Of a stretch of DNA of 64,000 bases, positions 34,148-46,153 are shown piece after piece (the stretch's first letter is position 1; each line of letters opens with the position of its first letter). The stretch covers positions 912,544,340 to 912,608,339 of the forward strand of contig NC_081409.1 of NCBI RefSeq assembly GCF_030272615.1, in the 5' to 3' direction. This DNA is from Cryptomeria japonica. Its lineage: Eukaryota; Streptophyta; Pinopsida; Cupressales; Cupressaceae. Under the pieces are notes generated by a model, which saw nothing but the letters and a program-made list of their open reading frames with translations, searched no databases and had not been told where the DNA came from. The translations under genes and the position numbers were made by a program.

Positions 34148-34152
34148 CTTAT
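34148..34152. repeat. Right target-site duplication of element B (CTTAT)
   Basis: Matches 17418-17422; see the left copy. Confidence 0.92.
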
Positions 34153-35430
34153 GAAACCCACTTCTAATAGTTTCTTGAGCTCGGTTTTGACAAGGAGAGC
34201 AATATGCAGATGCATCTTTCTTAGCTTCTGTTTAACAAGTTTTTCTTTTAAATCCACATTAAGATGATGCATGATAAGATCTAGGTTAAGTCCTGGCATA
34301 TCTACATAAGACCAAGAAAAATTTATTTGTCTTTGCTTAAAGAATTTCATGTACTCTTTCCTCTCTCTTTCTAATAATGAGGCAACAAAATGAAGTATTT
34401 TAGGATCTTTTGATGTATCAATGTTTACTGCTTCTATTGGTTCTATCAGGATAGCAGATCTCTCTTGAAAATATGCAGGAAGAATGTCAAACTTTCCATC
34501 TTTTGGTGCCTCAAGGAGGTTTTCACCATCAGATACGCCCTTTGTTTTCTCTTTTGATTGATCTAATGTTGCCATGAAATGGTTTTCAACAATAGGTCTC
34601 TTTCCTTGTTTTATTTCACTTTTACGACTGAAAAGTTTGGCATTCTCCTGAATATGAGAAACATCACTTGATTCTGCAATGGAAGATATCTTAGGATGGA
34701 TGGGTTCAACAATGTTAAGGTATACGACTAGGTCATGATCATTGGAAAAGACATTCACTTCGGGGTTGTCTAAATTATCCCAATCAATTAGTTTAGGATG
34801 TAGAAGGGGTAAATCATAATCACTGTCATCATTAGGTGTTTCAATGTTCATGACATAACTTCACTATCTCTTAGTTCTTCTATGGTTCTTCCATACCTGG
34901 TCTTTGTTTGCACTTCTTGTGGAATTGCTTCTCTGTCTTTGTCATTCCCTTTTCTTTTTGCATGTCTCTTTTCTCTAAATTCTGAGTTTCTCTTGTTTTC
35001 TTTCTAACTTCATCTTTTGTTCTGCAATAGACAAGTCTTCTTTCGTGATAGCTTCTTGCTCTTCATTGTGTTCCTTACTTGATGTAGTGGATAAGGTATC
35101 TAGACTCCATTCATATTCATTGGAATCTGTCTCTAAATCTTGATCTAAGATTACTCCACTATACCATACTGGAATGTCGTATGGTGCAAAAAGTTCTTTG
35201 ATTTTTGCCATCTCTATTTTTACTACTTCTGGAATATCTTATTCAGATTTTGCCTTTGTTTGTATTTTTAGAACTTGTTGACAAGATTTTTCTTCACCTT
35301 TGATGGTAGTATCTTATTTCTTTTCATGTTCTTTTTGCTTCTTTTGCTTGTTGGCTACTGTTTCGGCTGCTTGATGTAGCTTTTCTTGCCAATTTTCTTC
35401 TTTGGAAACTGATTTCTTTTTCCATTTTTG
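34153..35430 (-). pseudogene. pol: Element A pol, first part: linker and RT start
   Basis: Acidic, low-complexity linker (NEYEWSLDTLSTTSS, LLHPKLIDWDN) followed by the RT N-terminus: QINFSWSYVDMPGLN, MHHLNV, KLVKQKLRKMHLH, ELKKLLEVGF. The RT is cut at the CTTAT site and resumes at 17422. The frame is continuous with the gag-protease part upstream (35431-38124) despite stops at about 34852, 35212 and 35428. Confidence 0.87.
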
Positions 35431-37434
35431 CTATTGATGATTATGTTGCTTTTGATTAGACTTTAGATATCCCAACCCAAATTTATCTTCTGTGGATTGT
35501 GAGTGTGGACAAATAGGTTCTAAAATACCTTGATTTTTCTTACTAGTTGGTCCTTTTCCTTCATATCCCATCTTTTGCATGATTTCATATCCTTTGCCAT
35601 ATTTTTTTATGGGAATATTGACTTCTGTTGCTATTGTTATAGTTTTATCTTCATCTTTGTACAACCAACCAAGAATGTCTTTGTCTTCATTTTCTTCTTC
35701 AAGAGTTCCAACACTAACAAAGGTTCCTTTAAACATATGTTTTAATTTTCCTGATGCCTTTGACTTAATATCTGTAGGTTTCCCATATGACTTAGGGGAA
35801 AGTGGAAAATTTTGCAAAGAATACTTTCCCATTCCTTTATCATTTAACTTGAGCTTTTCTTCAAAAGTTTCCCATAACTTTGCTTGAATTTCTTTGGTAG
35901 GATATATTGATTCTCTGTTATGTGGAACTCTTGTATCTTGTGCGGGTTTCAAATTATTGCAATATTGACTTGAGTCTACAATTATAGTGATCTCTTTTCC
36001 TTCATGAGGAAATTTTACACATTGATGATATGTAGAAGGAACTGCTTGCATCTTGTGAATCCATGGTCTCCCTAGAAGAATGTTGTAGGAGAGGTTCAAA
36101 TCTAAAACCTGACATAATGTATCCTTTTCCACAGGTCCTATCCTTATTGGTAGCACAACAGTTCCTTTAGAAGAACGTTCTGCTTCATCATAAACTTTGA
36201 TGGTTATTTTCTTTTTTGGATCTACTACATTCTCTGAATATCCCAAAGCTTTTATCAAACTTAGAGCACAAATGTTTAATCCAACTCCTCCATCTATGAG
36301 CACACATTTGACATGAGTTTTATTTATGGAGACTTCAACATGTAAGGGAGCATTGTGAGGATGTTGTAAGGATGCATCAACATTTTCAAAAAATGATAAG
36401 CAATGCAGAGTTATAAGATGTCCTACCATATTTTGGAACTGATCTACATCCAAATCTTTTGAAACTTTTGTTTCCACTAAAGCTTTCTCCAAAATTTCCT
36501 TATGCATAGGTGAAATCTTGAGAAGTTCCAGAATTGATATTTGAGCAAGTATTCTTTGTAATTGCTCTACTAAATTGTATTGTTGTGGAATGTGTGTTGG
36601 ATCTTTTGCTACACCTGGAAAAGTAACCTTTGCTTTGCTTCTTGTGATAACATTGATTGGTTCTGAAGATGAATTTTCGTTAACAATGATTACATTCACT
36701 ACATCATCATATGTATAAGTGTAATTCACCTTGGCTTTTCCTTTGTCATTTTTTAATTGGGACGATTCACCTTTGTCATAATTCGGAAGTGGAGTTTTGA
36801 AAGCCAAGTGTGATTTGTTTGTTTTTTGGCTATCCACTGTGATGGTTCCATTATCGATTAGATCTTGGATAAGGTGTTTCAATCTCTGACAATCATTTGT
36901 TAGGTATCCTTTATTCCTATGATAGTTGCAAAAATGATTGTCATTCCACCAATTGGGCTTGACTGGTGGTTCATAATTTCTTGCTTCTGGCAAAACAATC
37001 AATTTGTTAGCAAGCAAAGTTTTTAGAGCTGATTCCAAAGATTCTCCAATGTTTGTGAATTTCCTCCACGGATTGGAGAAAAAGGACTTAGCTTTATTAT
37101 TTTTTGGATTGTTATTGCTTGAGATTTGACTTGATAGATTGAAAATTGGTTGTTGTTGTTTTGTATTACTATTATCGTCATTCCCTTCATTGCTGACATT
37201 CCTATTCTTTGACCAGAACTTGGGTTTGTCATTGTTGTTGTTGTTGTTGTTGTAAAGTTTTAGCTCTCCTTTCTTTACCATTGCGTTCTCTATTTTCAGA
37301 CCATTTTCGATCATTTTGGCAAAAGAGGGAGGACATTGTATCCTTAATCGATAACTCATTTCACTGATAAGATTATCGATGAATATGTTCATTTTTTCTT
37401 GACCAGGTACATCTCTGGGATACCTATTAAACAT
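35431..37434 (-). pseudogene. Element A: gag C-terminus, zinc finger, protease, G-patch
   Basis: A 667-codon open stretch, the longest in the window. Residues 1-60 are the gag end. A poly-Asn run at about 62-69 comes from an AAC repeat. The zinc-finger remnant (CNYHRNKGYLTNDC, about residue 165-180) has tyrosine where B has histidine, so one ligand is lost. The aspartic protease lies at about residue 375-460 (VLIDGGVGLNICALS, NILLGRPWIHKM). A G-patch-like segment is at about 605-640 (KYGKGYEIMQKMGYEGKG, then GILEPI). It would cleave the polyprotein and may bind RNA. It is the same frame as its neighbours on both sides. Confidence 0.87.
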
Positions 37435-37443
37435 GTATTTTAA

Positions 37444-38327
37444 TCATTGCAAGAAAATCATAAAGGATTCACCATTCTTTTGTTTAACATTGCAGAGATC
37501 CAACATTGTTATTTCATTCCTTATATTGTAGGAATATTGTGAAATAAACCTATTCACAAGTTCTTCAAAGGATTTGATTTTGGATGGTAATCTTGAAAAC
37601 CACTCCATTGATTGTCCATTTAAACTCCTAGGAAAAAGATGCATAAGGTAAGTTTAATCATGAGCAAATTCCATGCTCATAGTACAAAACTCCCTAATGT
37701 GATCTTGAGGATTAGATTTTCCATCGTATTTGTCATATTTAGGAATCTCGCAATGTTGCGGAAATGGTATCATATTCATATATTTATCAAAAGGATATGG
37801 GCATATATCTTCTAATGAATTTTTCTTGGAGCTTGTCCCATTTTTCATGTCTTGTATTTGTTGTTGAAGAGTTTGTATTTGTTGAGTAAGGTTTGATAAG
37901 GGATTATCTACATAGTTTCTCCTTGTTTCTTCGTGAGTCTTTTTGTCACAACGCTCTTTTCTTTTATCATCCCTTTCTTTCCTTGTTTCTTTGTTACTTT
38001 CTTTGTTCACATCTTTTTTATTTGGCTCATCTGTGTTTTGGGTGTTACTTGTCTCTGAATCTTGTTTTAAGATTTTCATGTTAAAGTCTTGTGGTAGTTT
38101 AGCTCCATATTTTTCCAACATCAAGAGATTTTTTTTTTTTGTTTTGCCAACAATTTTTCCATTAGCCTATCAAATTTGAAATCTTGCTCTAGGTCTCTAA
38201 TGGTGTTATTGATTGCTTCTTTGTCAACAACAGTAAATCTGAAAGTGTGGAATACAAGAGTATCTTCTTCCTCCATTTGTTGTTGTTTTCTAAGTTGTTC
38301 GTATTGGGCTCTAGTCCAAACTGGCAT
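37444..38327 (-). pseudogene. gag: Element A gag, N-terminal part
   Basis: Starts MPVWTRAQYEQLRKQQQ at 38327 (true ATG). After 66 codons a run of twelve A (minus; 38129-38140) separates it from the frame used by the rest of gag, which continues LEKYGAKLPQDFNMK. A charged, coiled-coil-like stretch follows (NKETRKERDDKRKER; LTQQIQTLQQQIQDMK), then the gag core: CPYPFDKYMNM, SMEWFSRLPSKIKSF, FISQYSYNI, NGESFMIFLQ. Stops lie near 37652 and 37441. The frame change may be decay or slippage on the A run. Confidence 0.82.
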
Positions 38328-39189
38328 GTGTTTATTTCAAAGTTGTTGAAAGTTTCAAAGGACAAGGTCAATAGGTGATTATTGGTTTAGGAAGACATGC
38401 TTTGTTGATCTTACCACTATTGTTTGTTCGTTGGGATAAAATGTCTCTTTGTTGAAAGGCACATCTTTGTAAAGTTTCATCGTCAAATTCTGTACTGCAA
38501 CCACGTAAGTAGTGACGAAAACGGTGTAGGAATGTCCTATGTTTCAATAAGATCTTGCGATTGATATACAATAATTTTATCCTTTTCTGAGTATCTTTGT
38601 AACTAGGTTTTCTTTTCTTAAGGTGATACTTAAAAGTCATATAAGCATTTGACAATTCACAAGTTTGTTTGATTCCAATGTTGGTGCGATTTTGGTTTTG
38701 ATATAACCTAGGTTCAAAATAGGAAAGATATATCCAAGATTAGGAACCTACTATAGATTTGATCAAGCTTCGTGATAGAGGGTTTGATTATCCTGATGAG
38801 AAACTTGACAAAGATGTTGATTTTTTGCACTTAAGATGGTTGAATCAATAGCTTGTTAAATGTTGGTGTTTACAGAACCTTTTGAGTATAACCTATTGGA
38901 TTAGCAACCTAGTTGTTTGAGCTAGTTTGAAAATACGTGATGGTTTAGAGAGAAACCTACTTCAAGAATTATTTTGACATTGATATTTTGACACTTTGAT
39001 TTTGATCTGATGTTTCAAGTGTTGGAAAGATTTTGTATTACCCTTTTGATCAAACTTTTTCAGAAATTTGTTGGATTTTTGCTCACTCGTAGATGATAAT
39101 TTTATTCAATTTTTGACCATTTGGAACCTATTATAGACATAGAAGACACAATGTTTAATAAACATAATACACAAGCAAGTACAATCCTT

Positions 39190-39740
39190 ATGGCAAGCTG
39201 AGACAATAGTTGTTGAATCTCACGTGGAGTTTCCCCCGAGGCTACGCTATTCAAAGCGGATATTTAGATGCTTGACCCCACTGGCTCCACCCTCGGCACT
39301 CACTTCTTCGGGGCAACCAAGCATCAGTTTCCATGAAAACTCCCCATGGCAAACTTTATATCTCTACTAGGAACTGTATGTATGTGAGCCACTTCAGAGG
39401 TCCGACCTCCTGCGCTAACAACTAGGAGGATTTTGGCAACTAGTACAAGTGGTTTTTAGTAAAGGCTTCCGGTCATGTGGCCATACATGCGACACTTTCA
39501 GCTCTATAAATACAGAAGGTTCCTAGCCTATAGAGGTTACACTCCATATGGTTTATGGGGAAACATAGTGTCGGTATGAACTTATCAGCACATGTTGTTT
39601 GAAACTTTCATCACAAACACAATTTATTTATAGTGGATTGGAAGGATTTGGTATTAGCCTGTTTCCACTTTAGGTCATTCCCCTCTCATTGGCCCCCTCA
39701 AGGTAGCTCAGGAAGGCAGACCCTCTAAAAGGATTTAATT
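39190..39740 (-). promoter_or_regulatory. Conserved noncoding leader block (A)
   Basis: Counterpart of 32430-33010 in B. Shared exact words include GATGCTTGACCCCACTGG, GAGGTCCGACCTCCTG and GACACTTTCAGCTCT, and GCAGACCCTCTAAA-like sequence near the end. No open frame is shared. Confidence 0.65.
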
Positions 39741-40182
39741 GCTTGAAAGTAAAGAAAGCGTAAAAGAGTGGGTTTGGCTTTTTGATCACCCAATTAAGGG
39801 GAGAGAATATACCTACCACTTTCGAGACATGAAATACAAGCGTTCTTTTTAACCTTTTCAAAACAATTTATTGGCTAAGTCCTATTTGGAGATGTTGCTC
39901 CAACAAGCATGGTGTTCATTTTAGCCCTTTTAAAAGTCTATGTGCAACTATTTTAGAGAAAATACCAAAAATGCAAGTTGCATGTTGTCAATTCATCCTC
40001 TTAGTTAAACTAGACGAATAAGATATGATATATTACTTCCCAAATGAAGACTTTTAATTAACTAGATGAGGAAATGCATAAAATTTGCCTTAAATGCCAT
40101 CCTGCACACGCATGTTAGTAATCTGAAAAATCTGATTTCTTGGACATTCAGACCTGCAAGAAAATTTTGTTAGTTTTATAAA

Positions 40183-40524
40183 CAAAAGCGCTAACCTAAC
40201 ATATGCACTATCTTTCTATTCAAAAGCGCTAACCTGCAGATCAAAAGTGCTAACTTAGACTACAAAAGCGCTGCTCTGTGGATACAAAAGCGTGATTTCT
40301 TTGACATATGCGCTAACCTAAGACACAAATGCGCGAACCTGTGATGCAAATGCGTAGAATTTAAGACAAAAGTGCTAACCTGCATGGCATATGCGCTAAC
40401 CTATGATGCAAATGTGCAGTTTTTCAGACAAAAGCGCTAAACTACATGACATATGCGCTAACTTATGATGCAAATGCGCTAACCTGTCGAACAAAAGCAC
40501 TATCAAAATTCACACATGCGTGAA
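40183..40524 (-). repeat. Phased array of 17 motifs in the gag leader (A)
   Basis: Seventeen copies of CAWAWGCGCTAA (plus strand) at a mean spacing of 20.6 bp. On the minus strand, sense for gag-pol, they read TTAGCGCATATG, the motif at 9629-9943 before the antisense gene. The two arrays are therefore inverted copies near opposite ends of the internal region. They begin just downstream of the primer site. Confidence 0.85.
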
Positions 40525-40590
40525 TTTGCATTACAAATAGGTTAATTTTACTTTTGCGAGATGTTTAAAGGTATATGCGAGGTCTATGAG

Positions 40591-40610
40591 CCCCACGGTG
40601 GGCACCAAAA
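40591..40610 (-). promoter_or_regulatory. Primer-binding site region of element A
   Basis: On the minus strand TTTTGGTGCCCACCGTGGGG follows the LTR end CTCACACA directly. This is the expected place for the tRNA primer site, which fixes the element's orientation. I do not assign the tRNA. Confidence 0.7.
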
Positions 40611-41743
40611 TGTGTGAGCTTGAATTTCATCCTCAGAATGTTACCTGCAATAAGTTAGTTTCACAAAATACTAATGGAAATGCATACAGTACATCCAAAT
40701 TCAACCAATGAAACTGCATGAAGTACATATTAAAATAAAACATTATTTTACCTTCATGGCTTATGTCTCATTTTGTCCTAACTCCACTGTTCCTAGTTGC
40801 AGATGGTGTGCTCTCAGACAATGCATTGTTGGCTTCCAAGATGGCATATGAAGAATGGACTGATAACTTGTAGTTAACTGATACTATGATATGTAAATAC
40901 TACATGATTATGCTAAAATGATTATGCTAAAAATGCTATATGATAATTGTTATTTGCTATTTGCTTCAAAAACTCACAGATGCATAAGATTAGCTTGCAA
41001 AATGCACTTGAAGTCTCTTGAAGTCTCTTGAAGTCTAACTCTCTCTCAACAGAAGCTCTTGATTTTATTAACTTTGAGAGGATTAGATGATGTGGCTCAG
41101 ATCAATGGTCCTGATCAGATCTACAGATTTGGATGGCTATGAGCAAAGGTGAAGGTTGAGAGAAAGGGGGAAGGAGAAGACAAGTGTCACTCATCTCACC
41201 TTGACTGGGTTGTTGACTGAGGGAATCTTGGGATGGTTAGAGAAAATTTAGGCATGAGAGGACAAGTGGACTCAAGTCCTTCTTAAGATGTAGGGGGGTG
41301 TTGGAGAGAATATAGGAAATGGTTATGAAATATGTGTACGTACACAATTTTCATTAAGTTGGAAGTTGAAGATAAATGATAAATTAATATTTAAGAAATA
41401 TTAATTTCCTTAGCCACATGATGGATGAGTTGGCAAAGGGAAGATGAAGGGGAGATGGAAGGTGAGTTGGAAAAGGGATTAAATAATTTAGAAATTATTT
41501 AATATTTGAGACTATAGGATAGGAGAATAACTATTAAATATTAGATATTTAATTGCTTGGAGGAGATAATTAAATATTAGATATTTAATTAACTTGGTTA
41601 GAGGAATAATTAAATATTAGATATTTAATTAATTAGAAGAATATGATAATTAAACATTAGATATTTAATTAATTAGAAGAATAGGATAGATGAATTAATT
41701 GATAAAATATTAATTAATAGAAAGACATGAAATGAATTAAATA

Positions 41744-41758
41744 AATTAATCTTTTCAA
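41744..41758. repeat. Left 15-bp target-site duplication of the LINE
   Basis: AATTAATCTTTTCAA here and at 48006-48020. The uninterrupted site exists once in the 3' LTR of A near 9020. Confidence 0.92.
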
Positions 41759-41875
41759 TTTTTTTATTTTTTTTGGGAAAAGGAGTAAAAACTTTATTGA
41801 GAATTAGAAACAAACATTACAAAAAAGAATCAGAGGCCCAAGGCCCTAGAGAAAAACTACCAACCCAGCCATAGA

Positions 41876-44800
41876 TCAACCAGCTTCAAAGCCATCCATG
41901 TCCTCAGTGAGAATCTTCTGCAATTCTTGATAGTAATCCCCAGAGAGATGCTCCCAGCCTTCCACTTTCCACTCACTATCATGTTCCGAGGCCCACTTGG
42001 CCAAACAGTCAGCCACTCCATTCCATTTGTGAGGACTATGGATGAAGGAAACCTGCTCCATTAAGGAGCTAATTTGGAGAATCTGCTAAACAATCCCTAC
42101 CAACTGCCACTGAATCCCACTCACCTTCTGATCAGACAACAAGTTAACAACAATTTGGGAATCTGATTCACAAATCACCTTCCTAAAACCCCACGCCAAA
42201 GCCCACTCAAGTGCATGAAGAATCAAAAAACCCTCCATAAAATTATTAGACTGACACCCTTTATGCATCGAGAAGAAGAAAACAACCTCCCCCCTGCTAT
42301 TCCTACCAACACCCCCTACCCTAGCAGAGTCTGGGTTACCTCTAGATGAGCCATTAGTATTGATCTTGATATACTCATCCTGAGGGGGTGATCACCTTCC
42401 AACCCTTTGTACCTTCTTCATAGCCTGTCTACCTTTCCTGATACAAGCAGAGGCAGGAGACAACTCCTGCAAGCCAAGCCTACTCACAACATTTGCCTCA
42501 TGTCTACCCAATGGGAAATTTACCTCACATTTAGCTTCCACTGTCTCCCGAGTCATAACAGTGATCCTATTCCAAACTTGTTGAACAAACAGTTTGGCCT
42601 CTCGAAAAATCCTCCTGTTCCTTTCGAACTAGATCTACCACAGAATGAAGATGGGCCCAATATACCAGACCGTTTGGAGGAAGGAGGATGGAATAGGAGG
42701 TCTACCCAAATTGCTCCAAAACTCTACCAGAGAATCCGCATGGACACAAGGATGCTTCCACACCCCCCACCAATAGTGCCAGATAAGCATAGAGAAGGGG
42801 CATCTGAAGAACAAATGTGAGGAATCTTCCTCTCCGTTACCACACAAAACACAAATAGAAGGCCCCAAGAATCCCTGCTTGCGGATATTGTCCCAAGTTA
42901 GACATCTATTCCAAGCCAAAGTCCAAACAAAGCAATTACACTTTGACCAAGAAGCATTATTCCACACTTATTTCCACCAGTTCACTTCTCCTCCCTCAAG
43001 TCTTTGACTCAACATTTCCTCGTAACCACTAGCCATAGAAAAAATGCCCTTAGGATTTGGAGACCATGCAAGCCCATCCCTACCGTTAAGGGAGCTACAA
43101 TGTCTATTGGCCAAAATGCCCTGCAACTCTACACACTCTTCCTCCATCCCAACAACTGGCCATTCATTAGGAGTCTTCCACCACTCCAGATCCAGCTGAC
43201 CACACCTTTGACCATCTAGCTTCGAAGAATCTCTGGCCTAGGTTTCCAAGGTTAGGAAACTAATCAAGGATGGGAGGGTATCCATCCCAAGAATCATTCC
43301 AGAAAAGAACCTCTTCCCCCCTTCTGCAGATCCAAAAAAGCCCTGCCTTAATGAGAGAAGATCCCCTCTTGAGAGTGTCCCAGATTGATGAGCCCTTCCC
43401 TTCTAGAGGATATCTAGGGATTTCCTCCATCGGGATCCTCTGCATATATTTGCTGGCCAAAATCCTAGCCCAGCCTCGGTCCTTCTTAACACACCACCTC
43501 CAGTACAATTTAGCTACAAGAGTTTCCCCAAAAAGAATAGATTGCCTTAACCCAAGCCCCCCAGACTGCTTCGAGGTACAAACTAGGTCCCAATTGACCA
43601 GAATCCATTTGGAAGAGTTGAGATTACCTGCCCATAAAAATTTCCTAGCCAGAGAGTCCAACCCCTTCAAGAACCACTTAGGAGCCACTTGAAGCATACA
43701 TCGATAGATCAGAAGAGCCTGAACCACCGACTGAATCAGTAGAACCCTCTCCACAAAGGATAACCATCTATGAGTCTAGTGTTCAACCTTGGAGCGGAAT
43801 TTATCCAAGATCCCCTGCCACGACTCCCTAGGGGGATTGCCAGGAGAAATAGGGATACCCAAATATGTCAAGGGCAAGGAGCCAACTTGGAATCTCAAGA
43901 TAAGAGCAATCCTCCTTTGAATAGACTCAGGAGTGTTGAAAAAGAGGATAGAGGATTTATCCTCATTGATCATCTGGCCAGATGCTGCAAGATAAACATC
44001 CAGAACCTTCCACAGATTTGTAGCTTCATTGATCCGCGCTAGCCCCATAAGGGTTGTATCATCCACAAACTGCAAGTGAGACTGCGGCTGCAATTAATTA
44101 CCCCATCTCCAACCCTAAATAGAACCCCGACCCACATTATGCTTAATCAACCTCCCCAGACCCTTAGCAAGAAGAATGAATAAATAAGGGGAGAGGGGAT
44201 CTCCCTGGCGGAGACCCCTAGAGGCACCAAACAACTCAATATGGTCTCCATTGATAAGCATAGAGAAAGAGGTGGACGTAACACAACTCATAACCCACTG
44301 TATCCACTCATCCGTAAAACCAAAAGCCCCGAGGATCTTCTGAAGGAAGGACCACCAGACTCTATCGTACGCCTTAGCCATATCCAGCTTGATAAACATA
44401 GATTTTTCCTTGGAGGTTGCCATAGAATGAATGGTTTTCGTAGCAATGACCATCCCATCTAGAATTTGGCACCCTTCCACAAACCCACTCTACTCCTCAG
44501 AAATAACACTCCCCAAACACTTCTTCAATCTATCTGCTATCAGCTTCGAGATGATCTTATAAATCACATTGCAGAGGGAAATCGAGCGGAATTGGCCTAA
44601 CCGGTCAGCCCCTTCACACTTGGGGATTAGAGCAATGAAGGTTGCATTCAATGCCCTAAGAATCTATTTATTCCTTTGGGACTCCTGGACTACTTCCAAT
44701 AAATCCAGCTTAATTATATCCCAGAACTCTTGAAAGAATTCAATGGGGAACCCATCCGGTCCAGGAGCCTTTCCCTTCCTCATGTGGAAGACTATCCTCT

Positions 44801-46153
44801 CAAGTTCCTCCAGCAAAATAGGATACAAAAGATTCTCATTCAACTCCCTCGAGACAAGAGAAGGGATGCAATCCAGAACCAAATTCTCCTCCACTGTTTC
44901 CCCCTGAGAGTCCTCCCTAAAGAGGGACTTGAAAAATTGGAGAGACTCCCTAGACATCTCCTGCAAGGATAAGTACTACTCACCTCTATCATTAACCAGA
45001 ACAAGAATGGAATTTCCGTGTCTTCTTACTTTCACTGAGTTGAAGAAGAAAGCAGTGTTCTTGTCCCCCTCCTTCAGCCAGTCAATACGAGCTCTTTGCT
45101 TCCAATATATTTCTTCCCGAAGCTCCCATTCCTCTACTATCTTGACAGCCTTGTCTTCCTCTCTAAGCAGATCCTCAGACAACCCATGCTCCCTAATTTC
45201 ACTGGTGATCTCATTCAGCGCAATTTGAGTAGCTTTCTTCTCATGAAAAATGTTCCCAAAGCCTTGTCGATTCCACTATTTAAGCTGAAGCTTAACAAAT
45301 TGCAGTTGCTTGGCAAAAGAATACATGGTAGTGCCAAAGGCTAGCCTCCCTTTCCTCCACCAGTCCGCAACAAGGTCCTGCAAAGAAGGGTCCCAAATCC
45401 ACATAAGTTGGAATTTGAATGAAGACGAACGAGCAACCCGAGCCGAAGATGAACCAACTTGATGGGCCAGTGATCTGACCCTCTCCAGTCAAGAATCTCA
45501 GAACTTGTGGACCACCCCTCACCAATCCAAAAACAGGAAACCAGAAAATGATCCAGTCGTTCATCAATCCAATTCCCTCCCACCCTCCTATTGTTCCAAG
45601 TGAACAAACCATTGCTAGGCTTGATGTCAACTAGCTGCAACAAGGAGATAGTATCCTGGAAAAGGAAAGAAGAAGGTTCCAACTGCATTACACCCCCCTT
45701 CTTTTCACTCAACTCCAGGATGGTATTGAAGTCTCCCACCATAATCCAAGGGTGAAAGGGGGCCAACCTTGGCATACCTGAAACATGTGACCATAAGCTT
45801 TGCTTACCCTAAAAATCAGTGGGAGCATAGATATTCGAAAACAAGATGACTTCCCCAGTTTCAAGACTAGATAGCACCCTAGATAATGAGGACCTAGAAG
45901 CAACCCACTAGATAGGGCGAAACCTTAAAGGGTTCCAAAGGCAGGCCACCCCTCCTGAGGAGCTAGCTACCCCAACACACTGACACTCGCCTCACCCCCA
46001 CAACTTTGGCACGAGACCCATCATACTCTCCACTGAAAGTTTAGTTTCTTGCAAGAAAAGGACATTAGATGAATGATTCCTAATCAAATCTTGAACAACT
46101 TTTTGTCTAGGGTTGCTGTTCAAGCCCCTTACATTCCATGAGAGCACAATCAT
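41876..46153 (-). pseudogene. LINE ORF2: endonuclease, RT, zinc domain, RNase H
   Basis: Starts MIVLSWNVRGLNSNPRQK, the typical start of an APE-type endonuclease that nicks the target; also VGDFNT (45740) and SDHWP. RT at about 43780-44970: LDMAKAYDRVWW, GLRQGDPLSPYLF, catalytic FVDDT. A zf-RVT segment near 42635-42967 has CVLCGNGEEDSSHLFFRC. RNase H is at 41876-42268 (CESDSQIVVNLL, WNGVADCLAKWASEH), as in many plant L1 elements. The endonuclease and the C-terminal part share one frame; about 43260-45182 is in another, so two frameshifts separate them. Stops also occur. The start overlaps the ORF1 stop as ATGA. Confidence 0.9.

Larger units (their letters stand above)
38328..40590 (-). other. 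Element A gag leader
   Basis: About 2.3 kb between primer site and gag. It holds the phased array (40183-40524) and the block conserved with B (about 39190-39740). The 95-codon frame at 38368-38655 has no recognisable domain and no counterpart in B, so I do not call it a gene. Confidence 0.7.

Noticed and set aside
38368-38655. 95-codon frame upstream of gag in A
   Set aside because: No domain, no counterpart in B; treated as leader.
40183-40524. Array as CRISPR-like repeat
   Set aside because: Repeat is 12-13 bp with 7-9 bp spacers in a plant retroelement leader.
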